Assembly: GCA_030531025.1 (NCBI GenBank) | Contig: JAUMTV010000104.1 | Coordinates: 1-10,680, forward strand | Direction: 5' to 3' | Source: Turicibacter sp. | GTDB lineage: Bacteria; Bacillota; Bacilli; MOL361; Turicibacteraceae | Length of the DNA stretch: 10,680 bases | Shown: positions 1 through 5,999 of the stretch, piece after piece | How the letters are laid out: each line of letters opens with the position of its first letter | How positions within the stretch are numbered: the first letter of the stretch is position 1 | The notes under the pieces: generated by a model | Told to the model about the DNA's origin: nothing | The model's database searches: none | Seen by the model: the letters and a program-made list of their open reading frames with translations, nothing else | Translations under genes and position numbers: made by a program

Positions 1-57
1 TAGGGAATGGGGCCCACAGCAGTGAGCATGGCGAACAATCCTCCTTTGCTGGGGTAT
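1..57. repeat. Degenerate hairpin module at the left edge of the repeat array
   Basis: This stretch looks like a diverged member of the repeat family that follows. CAGCA (17-21) pairs with TGCTG (47-51), and CCC (13-15) pairs with GGG (52-54) around a bulged A. The interior keeps GCATG (26-30) and CCTCC (40-44 region), as in the A modules downstream. The first bases (TAGGG at 1-5) look like the closing end of another module, so the array probably starts before the window. No coding potential was seen here. The assignment is by eye and the sequence is well diverged. Confidence 0.6.
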
Positions 58-333
58 GGTCACCTACCATGCTAAGCATGTTTCCTCCACTGGTAGGGAG
101 TTCAAGGCAGACTATAGTCCAGGGGTCACCTAGCAGTTTTACTTGTAAAACAATCGACCATTGCTAGGGATTGGGTCACCTACCATGCTAAGCATGTTTC
201 CTCCACTGGTAGGGAGTTCAAGGCAGACTATAGTCCAGGGGTCACCTAGCAGTTTTACTTGTAAAACAATCGACCATTGCTAGGGATTGGGTCACCTACC
301 ATGCGAAGCATGTTTCCTCCATTAGTAGGGCTT
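58..333. repeat. Tandem 116-bp mosaic repeat array (modules A-B-A-B-A')
   Basis: Two copies of a 116-bp unit lie head to tail at 58-173 and 174-289 and are identical by eye. A partial third copy (290-333) diverges slightly. Each unit holds two hairpin modules, both opening with GGTCACCTA and closing with TAGGG. Module A (58-98, 174-214, 290-330) has outer stem CCTACCA/TGGTAGG and inner hairpin CATGC-NNN-GCATG. Module B (123-172, 239-288) has outer stem CCTAGCA/TGCTAGG and inner stem TTTTAC/GTAAAA. A linker with the 10-bp palindrome GACTATAGTC (109-118 and +116) joins A to B. Related copies lie in opposite orientation at 10369-10625. This resembles REP/BIME-type intergenic mosaics in organisation, but I recognise no named family. 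There is no ORF of note. Confidence 0.93.
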
Positions 334-336
334 AAA

Positions 337-377
337 AAGTTTTTTACGATGTAAAAAACTTATCTGGACTTACATAT
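337..377. repeat. Module D: AT-rich hairpin plus conserved tail
   Basis: An 11-bp perfect stem, AAGTTTTTTAC (337-347) and GTAAAAAACTT (351-361), encloses loop GAT. It is followed by TATCTGGACTTACATAT (361-377). The tail and the hairpin design recur in reverse orientation at 10483-10527, and pieces recur at 9143-9164. It abuts the A' module at 333. This is therefore a further module of the same mosaic family, not simply a terminator, although it could act as one. The stretch 378-437 downstream shows nothing I can assign. Confidence 0.7.
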
Positions 378-437
378 TCAAGGTAAGTTTTGTGGGTGGA
401 ATAAATCATTTTTGTCGAATTTTTAAACATTATTGCG

Positions 438-461
438 GGAGCTCTTGAGCTCCTTTTTTTT
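438..461 (+). terminator. Rho-independent terminator upstream of the TPR/GGDEF operon
   Basis: GGAGCT (438-443) pairs with AGCTCC (448-453) around a 4-base loop and is followed by a run of eight T (454-461). It would end transcription coming from the repeat region or from a gene left of the window. Its right half overlaps the predicted promoter of the next gene. Confidence 0.8.
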
Positions 462-474
462 ATAGTGTTATCAT
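446..474 (+). promoter_or_regulatory. Predicted sigma-A promoter of the TPR/GGDEF-LytTR-kinase operon
   Basis: The -35 TTGAGC (446-451) and the -10 TATCAT (469-474, five of six to consensus) are 17 bp apart, with an extended -10 TG at 466-467. Transcription would begin near 481, giving a leader of about 29 bases before the TTG start at 510. The -35 hexamer begins inside the terminator hairpin, so terminator and promoter share DNA. The call is motif-based only. Confidence 0.65.
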
Positions 475-509
475 AGAAGCGATATGTGGATTATAGGAGG
501 AAGTTTATT

Positions 510-2375
510 TTGAAGAGTCGACTAATAGGAGTTGTTGTCGTCATAATTATCATTATACTGGCATGTTTAGGTATTTTTGCATATCGTCAATTTTATGATC
601 CGGGAGTAGAATATTTTGTAAAGGGAATTCAACAGCAACAAGACCTTTATTTAAATCGAGAGGAAATTGAATTAATAAAAAGTGAAATAGATGATAACTT
701 AAGTTCTGTTAAAAATCGAACACAATTAAAACAGGCCTATTCATCATTGGGTTATTTGAATTTTTTTAGTGGAGATTATGAAGAATCAAATAAGTATTTT
801 TTAAAGGCATTAGATATTAATGTGAAAAGCTATGATGAATTTCAGGGGATGCTTTATATGGCCATTTCAAATAATTATTATTTATTAGGTGAAGCCGAAC
901 TTTCACAAGAGTTTTATGAAGAAGCAAAGTCTTATGCCATTTCCAAAAGAAATGGCAGGTTATTAGGAACAATTCTTCAAGCAAGAGTTCGAGTCTATTT
1001 AAATGCTCATGAGTATTTAGATAGCGCTAGAGAGTTATTAAATCTAGCGATTAACTTAGTGGATAAACCAGAGGATTTAGTTGAAAATTATTTGCTGTTA
1101 GCTGAAGTTTATATGTTTCAACAGGAATATGATTTAATGACTGAAGCAGCTCAAACAGCATTGTTCTTTTCTAAGCAATATGAAAAAAAAGAGTTATATC
1201 CTCAAAGTTTATATCTTTTAGCTATAAGCCATTACTTAAATGAAAGATATGATATTTGTTATGAGATTATTACAAGTATACTAGAGAATAGTTCAGATAG
1301 CTATTATTACTATCTGAGATTTCCACTTTTAGTAAACAGTTACTATTACTTAGAAGGATATGATCAAACCATTGAGTTAGTTGACACATATGAACAACAA
1401 AAGCCACAGTATCAAAGTTTATTTGATTTAACTCGTGTTCAGTTAATGATTTATAATAAAGATTATACAAGTGCTCAACAATTACTAGACCAAGTTAAAG
1501 GAAGTTCGGAATTGAATCAATGGAAAGTAACTCTACAATTTGAGTTACATGCTATTTCAAATCCAGGTGAAGTCAACTTTGGAAACTATTTTGATTTATT
1601 AAAAGGGTTTCAGAGTAATCTTCGACCTTTAATCGGGCAGTTTTTAAGTTATTTAAGATTAGTGGAATTTTTTCCAGACGAAGTAATCAAAGAAATAAAT
1701 GAGGGGGCATATACTGATGATATTCAGGAAATCATGCTTAAAGAAGTCGATCAAATGATGGAGTTAAAAGCTGTGCAATATAAGAGTACGAACCGAATGA
1801 TTATTGGAACAGCTTTAAGTATTGGTGTAATTAATGGATTATTAGTTAGTTATCATTTTTATAAAAAAAAGCTATTAGAAAAGATGATTAATTTACAAAA
1901 TAATCAAGATTCATTAACGAAGACTTGGAATTATGAATGGCTACTTGAAAAAATTCATGCTTTAAAAGGTAGCGAGCTACCGATTCAAATGATGATTTTT
2001 GATATTGAAATGCTTCAAAAGTATAATGAAACGTATGGGTACTTAACAGGAAATCAAGTTTTAAAACAAACCGCCCAGTTACTGCAACAAACTTTTAAAG
2101 AAGGCTGGGTGACACGGTATAAAGGACATCAATTTATTGTTGTGATTTTAAACCAAACTCAACCGCTTAATGAAAGAATCGATTTAGCAGTAAATGCTTT
2201 TAAAAATCTGAATATTGAACATGTCACAAACTTACCAAATCAAAAACTATTCATGAACGCTAGTGGTTCATCTAAACGGTTGACGAAAGATTTTAAAATT
2301 GAGGAATCTCTTCGAGTAATTGAACAACATCTACAAATTATTAAACAGACTGACAATGGAAATTATATCAAGTAG
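510..2375 (+). CDS. Membrane TPR-repeat protein with degenerate GGDEF domain
   Basis: A 621-residue protein. The TTG start at 510 is chosen because AGGAGG (495-500) lies 9 bases upstream. The longer frame from GTG 486 would place the start almost at the predicted transcription start and the SD inside the gene. The paralogue at 6000 also starts with TTG and a matching N-terminus (MKSRLIG versus MKKRLLG). TM1 is about residues 5-24. A long helical, TPR-like region follows (clearest repeat about 73-106, with the motif GYLNFFSGDYEESNKYF). TM2 is about 430-451 and is followed by a KKK stop-transfer signal. The C-terminus, about 467-615, is a GGDEF fold: it opens with DSLT and keeps FDIE with Asp498 and YNETYGYLTG. 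The signature is KGHQF (538-542) instead of GGDEF, which removes a metal-binding acidic residue, so cyclase activity is unlikely. Topology puts the TPR part outside the cell. It is probably co-transcribed with the regulator 51 bases downstream. Sensor or scaffold function is inferred. Confidence 0.9.
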   Translation: MKSRLIGVVVVIIIIILACLGIFAYRQFYDPGVEYFVKGIQQQQDLYLNREEIELIKSEIDDNLSSVKNRTQLKQAYSSLGYLNFFSGDYEESNKYFLKALDINVKSYDEFQGMLYMAISNNYYLLGEAELSQEFYEEAKSYAISKRNGRLLGTILQARVRVYLNAHEYLDSARELLNLAINLVDKPEDLVENYLLLAEVYMFQQEYDLMTEAAQTALFFSKQYEKKELYPQSLYLLAISHYLNERYDICYEIITSILENSSDSYYYYLRFPLLVNSYYYLEGYDQTIELVDTYEQQKPQYQSLFDLTRVQLMIYNKDYTSAQQLLDQVKGSSELNQWKVTLQFELHAISNPGEVNFGNYFDLLKGFQSNLRPLIGQFLSYLRLVEFFPDEVIKEINEGAYTDDIQEIMLKEVDQMMELKAVQYKSTNRMIIGTALSIGVINGLLVSYHFYKKKLLEKMINLQNNQDSLTKTWNYEWLLEKIHALKGSELPIQMMIFDIEMLQKYNETYGYLTGNQVLKQTAQLLQQTFKEGWVTRYKGHQFIVVILNQTQPLNERIDLAVNAFKNLNIEHVTNLPNQKLFMNASGSSKRLTKDFKIEESLRVIEQHLQIIKQTDNGNYIK

Positions 2376-2426
2376 TCCCTAAGTATGGTTTATGGTAAGA
2401 TGATTACGATTAATGGTGGTGATAAT

Positions 2427-3131
2427 ATGTATAACATCGCAATTTGTGAAGATGAGCTAGTACAGGAACAACAGCTAATTAGAGTATTGAAGCGTTACGA
2501 ATTAGAGCATAAAATTAAATTAAATGTGACAGTTTTTGAGTCTGCCGAATTGTTAATGTGTACCACACTCATGCAATTTGATTTATTCTTTCTAGATATC
2601 GGGTTACCAGGTATTAATGGAGTTGAATTGGCTCAAAAAATTCGTCATGTTTCAACACATTCAAAAATTGCTTTTTTGACGGCTCATGAACAATTTTGGC
2701 CTGAAGGATATAAAATTTTGGCCTCACGTTTTTTAGTTAAGCCTTTAAGTGATGATCTTTTGTATGCTGAAGTATTTTCTTTGTTAAATGAATTTAAAAC
2801 GAGTCAATTATACATTTTGGCAACAAAGGATAAGGCGATTGCAAAAGTGCTCATTGAAGAGATTTTATATTTGGAGATTTATGGTCGAAAAGTTTTAATT
2901 CATACATTTGATGGAACATATACAAGCTCTTACAGTTTAAGTTATTGGGTGAAAAAATTAGCTTCACATCACTTCGTTCAAACGCATTCAAGTTATTTAG
3001 TTAATTTAAAACATGTAAAAATAGTGGGACGAGATACAGTGACATTAATAACTGAAGATAAAGTCTATATCTCACTTCGAAAATATAAGCAATTTAAAGA
3101 AAGTTTTATGAGATATGTTAGTCAGATATAA
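2427..3131 (+). CDS. LytTR-family response regulator
   Basis: A 234-residue regulator of the AgrA/LytR type: an N-terminal receiver domain, then a LytTR DNA-binding domain. The receiver has acidic pocket residues Glu8/Asp9 (motif ICEDE), phospho-acceptor Asp57 (FFLDIGLPG), Thr85 and Lys105 (LVKPL). The LytTR domain, about 135-232, shows ILYLE, the FVQTHSSYLVNLKHV stretch and a C-terminal ISLRKYKQF. The start at ATG 2427 is chosen because the receiver fold begins directly there (MYNIAICEDE) and GGTGG lies 7 bases upstream. The frame could be extended to ATG 2385, but those residues are not receiver-like and lack a good SD. It follows the TPR/GGDEF gene by 51 bases and precedes the kinase, its likely partner. 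Its targets are not identifiable here; no convincing LytTR direct repeats were found by eye. Confidence 0.93.
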   Translation: MYNIAICEDELVQEQQLIRVLKRYELEHKIKLNVTVFESAELLMCTTLMQFDLFFLDIGLPGINGVELAQKIRHVSTHSKIAFLTAHEQFWPEGYKILASRFLVKPLSDDLLYAEVFSLLNEFKTSQLYILATKDKAIAKVLIEEILYLEIYGRKVLIHTFDGTYTSSYSLSYWVKKLASHHFVQTHSSYLVNLKHVKIVGRDTVTLITEDKVYISLRKYKQFKESFMRYVSQI

Positions 3132-3136
3132 AATCA

Positions 3137-3164
3137 AAGACTCCTTTATTAGTAAAGGAGTCTT
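3137..3164 (+). terminator. Perfect 12-bp hairpin between regulator and kinase genes
   Basis: AAGACTCCTTTA (3137-3148) pairs perfectly with TAAAGGAGTCTT (3153-3164) around loop TTAG. The following bases (ATTAACTG) are not a T-run. A partial terminator, an attenuator, or an mRNA processing or stabilising hairpin are all possible. It begins 6 bases after the regulator's stop codon and would set the regulator-to-kinase expression ratio if it acts on the transcript. Confidence 0.6.
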
Positions 3165-3196
3165 ATTAACTGTTAAAGGGGTGGTTGATAGTAAGT

Positions 3197-4867
3197 ATGA
3201 GCGTGAAGGAGAAAAGAGATCATCGAACTTATAGATTATGTCTTATTATTACTACCATCATTTTACTTTTACTAGCGGGCTATATTCAAACTATAAAAAG
3301 TAAGCATGAATTAGAAGCGAGGAAAATGTTTCATTTTGCGCTTAATATGAAGACTACACAAATCAAAAATCTTGCTGAGGTTTTAGAAAGCCAGCTCATT
3401 TCTTATTATATAAAGATAGACGATATCATTTTCAAACAAATGACAATTGTTGAACATCAAATTGATTCATATGTGCAAATAGATGAAGACCTAACAGCGG
3501 AAGATGTGAGCGAATTTATTCAATCACTCAGCCAAAAATACCCTAACTTAGAATTTACGGCATGGAATCAAAAAGAGAATCGCTTAGATATCGCTTATTT
3601 AGATGGTCAAGAGATATATGTAACTAAGGATTTAGATAAGTATTTAATTGAGTCTGGTGTTTATCAAATGTATTATGTTGAAAAGACTAATCAAATAGTT
3701 ATTATTAAACTTAAAAAATCGAAGCATAATGAATTAATAACAGAAGCTATTTCTAATAATGTAAAGTTATTACAACAATTTGAAACACGTTTTAGTATGA
3801 TTCAATTATCAGAGGATTATGCTACAACAGATTATTATTTCGGACAACTTATCACAGGAGAAGAATCTAGTGAGGATCAATATCTTTTTTTATATTCGAT
3901 GAGCGATAAGAAGCGTGAATTTATAGAAGATCTTCGAGAACATCTAGTTGAAAAGGGAGAGTATACAAAGACTATAAAAATTAATGGGGACGAAGGCGAA
4001 GGGGAGTATTTAATCTACGCCCGCTTATGTAGTGAGATGCCATTGGTAATTTTAACTACGACTTCAATGAGTCAATTAATGGGAGGCTCAATTGAAATGG
4101 TACAAGATTATGACCAATGGATTGGACTTCAATTAGCGATTGCTTTAGGAATCGTGAGCGTTATTATCGTTATCGCCTTTGTAAGTGGTGGATTATTAAT
4201 TCGTTACTATAAGTCAAAAGAAATTAAAGTCGAGCAACAACGTGTTCAAATGATAGGAGAACACAATGAAATTATTCTTTCTAAATATGAACGAATTAAT
4301 GAAATAGCGCATGATATAAAAAATCATTTAATTAGTATTAAAGGATTAATTAATTCATCACCAGAGCATCCAGCAATTCAATACATTGATAGCGTTTATC
4401 ATGATTTAGATGAGTTGTCACAAACGGTGATTACAGGAAATCATTTGTTCGATGTGGTATTAAATGAAAAGATATTAAAAATGAAGAAAGAAAATGTTAC
4501 ATTTAAGCGACAATTCGAAACTGCTTCGTTAGAGTTTATTGAAGATAAAGACTTAGTTATCATTTTAACGAATCTTTTAGATAATGCGATTGAAAGCAGC
4601 ATGAAAAGTGAGAAGAAGAGTATAGAGTTTAGTCTCTATACCCTTAACGGTTCCTATGTTGTTTTAAAAGTCATTAATAGTTGTGATGAACCACCACTGG
4701 TTCGCAAAGGACAATTAATTATTCAAAAAGATAATCAAGAGATTCATGGATACGGTGTCAAAAACATTCAGCGTGTCGTGAAGCGTTACAATGGAATGAC
4801 GATGTGGGAGTATTCAGAAATTGACAAACAGTTCAAATTTTTAATTACTGTTCCCATTTCATCTTAA
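3197..4867 (+). CDS. AgrC-type (HPK10-like) membrane sensor histidine kinase
   Basis: A 556-residue kinase from ATG 3197. An in-frame TTG at 3185 is possible, but the SD-like AAAGGGGTGG (3175-3184) directly abuts it, so ATG with GGTGG 12 bases upstream is preferred, with moderate certainty. TM1 is about residues 14-30, a large extracytoplasmic region is about 31-307 with no fold I can name, and TM2 is about 308-338. A helical linker follows. The phospho-acceptor box is IAHDIKNHLISIKG with His372, the HD-x-KNH form used by AgrC/ComD-like kinases. The ATPase has the N-box NLLDNAIES (Asn463) and the G-box HGYGVKN (517-523). Known AgrC kinases have several TM helices and read peptides. This one has the two-TM, large-ectodomain layout, so its signal is unknown. 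It is paired with the LytTR regulator directly upstream. No agrB or agrD gene is visible. Confidence 0.92.
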   Translation: MSVKEKRDHRTYRLCLIITTIILLLLAGYIQTIKSKHELEARKMFHFALNMKTTQIKNLAEVLESQLISYYIKIDDIIFKQMTIVEHQIDSYVQIDEDLTAEDVSEFIQSLSQKYPNLEFTAWNQKENRLDIAYLDGQEIYVTKDLDKYLIESGVYQMYYVEKTNQIVIIKLKKSKHNELITEAISNNVKLLQQFETRFSMIQLSEDYATTDYYFGQLITGEESSEDQYLFLYSMSDKKREFIEDLREHLVEKGEYTKTIKINGDEGEGEYLIYARLCSEMPLVILTTTSMSQLMGGSIEMVQDYDQWIGLQLAIALGIVSVIIVIAFVSGGLLIRYYKSKEIKVEQQRVQMIGEHNEIILSKYERINEIAHDIKNHLISIKGLINSSPEHPAIQYIDSVYHDLDELSQTVITGNHLFDVVLNEKILKMKKENVTFKRQFETASLEFIEDKDLVIILTNLLDNAIESSMKSEKKSIEFSLYTLNGSYVVLKVINSCDEPPLVRKGQLIIQKDNQEIHGYGVKNIQRVVKRYNGMTMWEYSEIDKQFKFLITVPISS

Positions 4868-4879
4868 ACGATCCTAATT

Positions 4880-4910
4880 AAAAAGCTATCCATCAATTGG
4901 ATAGCTTTTT
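4880..4910. terminator. Bidirectional rho-independent terminator
   Basis: AAAAAGCTATCCA (4880-4892) pairs with TGGATAGCTTTTT (4898-4910) around loop TCAAT. Runs of T on one side and A on the other let it end both the kinase transcript on the plus strand and the convergent dehydrogenase transcript on the minus strand, whose stop codon begins just beyond at 4912-4914. Confidence 0.88.
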
Positions 4911-4911
4911 G

Positions 4912-5820
4912 TTATGTACTTGTAATCGTTCCGCCGTTTGGATGAAGAACTTGTCCCGTCATATAGCTTGAGTCATCACTAGCTAAGAAGACGAAGGTAG
5001 GAGCCACTTCAAACGGTTGTCCAGCACGATTCATCGGAACTTGAGATGTTTTTGTTCCAAACGTTTCTAATACCTCAGCTGGCCATGAAGCGGGTTGAAG
5101 TGGCGTCCAAATTGGACCAGGAGCAACCCCATTAACACGAATGCCTTTCTCTACAAGTGATTGTGACAGAGAACGAGTGAACGTTAAAATGGCTCCTTTA
5201 GTTGAACTATAATCAATGAGATGTTTATTTCCTTCATAAGCGGTGACTGATGTTGTATTAATAATACTACTACCACGTTTTAAATAGGGAAGTGCAGCCT
5301 GTGTGAGATAAAAGAAGGAATAGATATTTGTTTTAAAGGTCCGATCAAGTTGCTCTTCCGTGATATCTAAAATACTATCAGTAACAAACTGAATACCGTG
5401 ATTATTTACTAAAATATCGATTTGTCCGAAGCGGTTAAGCGCACGGCGAACGACTTCATTTGCCATTTCTTTATTTGTTAAATCACCAGGAACTAAAATA
5501 CAATCTCTTCCGATTTCCTTTATACGTTGCATCGTTTCTTTTGCATCGACATGCTCATCTAAGTAAGAAATGACGACATCAGCTCCTTCATGAGCAAAAG
5601 CATACGCCACTGCTCGACCAATTCCAGAGTCACCACCTGTAACGATTGCTACTTTATCTTTTAATCTTTTAGCATAGGTTGCATAAGGGTTTTCTGCAAT
5701 TGGGCGTGGATTCATGATATATTCAAATCCAGGTTGGCGATCTTGATGTTGAGGTGGAAAAGTTAAATCAACTTCTTCACATTGTTCGCGTTTTCCAATA
5801 TATTTATAAACGGGATACAT
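4912..5820 (-). CDS. Short-chain dehydrogenase, general-stress-protein-39 type
   Basis: A 302-residue NAD(P)-dependent SDR oxidoreductase. Residues 1-50 are a polar N-terminal extension (PPQHQDRQPG and MNPRP motifs) typical of the B. subtilis GSP39/YdaD-like subgroup. The Rossmann motif TGGDSGIG is at 61-68 and NNHG at 139-142. Asn165 and the catalytic triad Ser191, Tyr204 and Lys208 (YSSTK) are present. PGPIWTPL follows, and a C-terminal GGT comes near the end. All expected catalytic residues are intact. The start at ATG 5820 is chosen because GGATGG lies 6 bases upstream. The longer frame from 5844 has no SD and adds a non-family segment. The substrate is unknown; relatives are often stress-induced. 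It is a single gene convergent with the kinase operon and divergent from the second TPR/GGDEF gene. Confidence 0.93.
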   Translation of the reverse strand: MYPVYKYIGKREQCEEVDLTFPPQHQDRQPGFEYIMNPRPIAENPYATYAKRLKDKVAIVTGGDSGIGRAVAYAFAHEGADVVISYLDEHVDAKETMQRIKEIGRDCILVPGDLTNKEMANEVVRRALNRFGQIDILVNNHGIQFVTDSILDITEEQLDRTFKTNIYSFFYLTQAALPYLKRGSSIINTTSVTAYEGNKHLIDYSSTKGAILTFTRSLSQSLVEKGIRVNGVAPGPIWTPLQPASWPAEVLETFGTKTSQVPMNRAGQPFEVAPTFVFLASDDSSYMTGQVLHPNGGTITST

Positions 5821-5847
5821 AAAACACCATCCTTCAAAAGACATGAG

Positions 5848-5877
5848 ATAGTATCAGTGTATGAGTAAGTGTTACAA
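5848..5877 (-). promoter_or_regulatory. Predicted promoter of the short-chain dehydrogenase
   Basis: On the minus strand, TTGTAA (5877-5872) and TACTAT (5853-5848) are 18 bp apart, with an extended -10 TGA in front of the -10. Both hexamers are imperfect, so this is a modest candidate. It would place transcription start about 20 bases upstream of the ATG. Confidence 0.4.
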
Positions 5878-5902
5878 ACTATGATGAATTTAATAAAGAT
5901 AA

Positions 5903-5931
5903 TTGATGTTCACGAATTGACATGATATGAT
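5903..5931 (+). promoter_or_regulatory. Predicted sigma-A promoter of the second TPR/GGDEF gene
   Basis: TTGATG (5903-5908) and TATGAT (5926-5931, five of six to consensus) are separated by 17 bp, with an extended -10 TG at 5923-5924. This matches the layout predicted for the first TPR/GGDEF gene. Transcription would start near 5938, giving a leader of about 62 bases. Confidence 0.6.
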
Positions 5932-5999
5932 TATTAAACTAGGAATAATAGTAATATTTTTGATATTTTGTATTAATTTGTAAATAGGAGGGTGGAGAG

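Noticed and set aside
58..330. Integron attC sites or IS ends
   Set aside because: There are no RYYYAAC/GTTRRRY core sites, no transposase or integrase gene in the window, and no target-site duplication that I could find.
1..377. CRISPR array
   Set aside because: The repeats are 116 bp and contiguous, without unique spacers of even length, and no cas gene is present.
1270..1470. Minus-strand 66-codon frame
   Set aside because: It lies wholly inside the TPR/GGDEF gene, with no SD and no recognisable motif; it is a shadow frame.
510..2375. Active diguanylate cyclase
   Set aside because: The GGDEF signature is KGHQF here and LGQKF in the paralogue, so the catalytic acidic residue is missing in both.
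3132..3196. Hidden AgrD-like peptide gene between regulator and kinase
   Set aside because: The gap is too short and is filled by the hairpin and the kinase ribosome binding site.
5959..5990. Second promoter close to the second TPR/GGDEF gene (TTGATA region)
   Set aside because: Any -10 at suitable spacing would overlap the AGGAGG ribosome binding site, and the upstream candidate at 5903-5931 is better.
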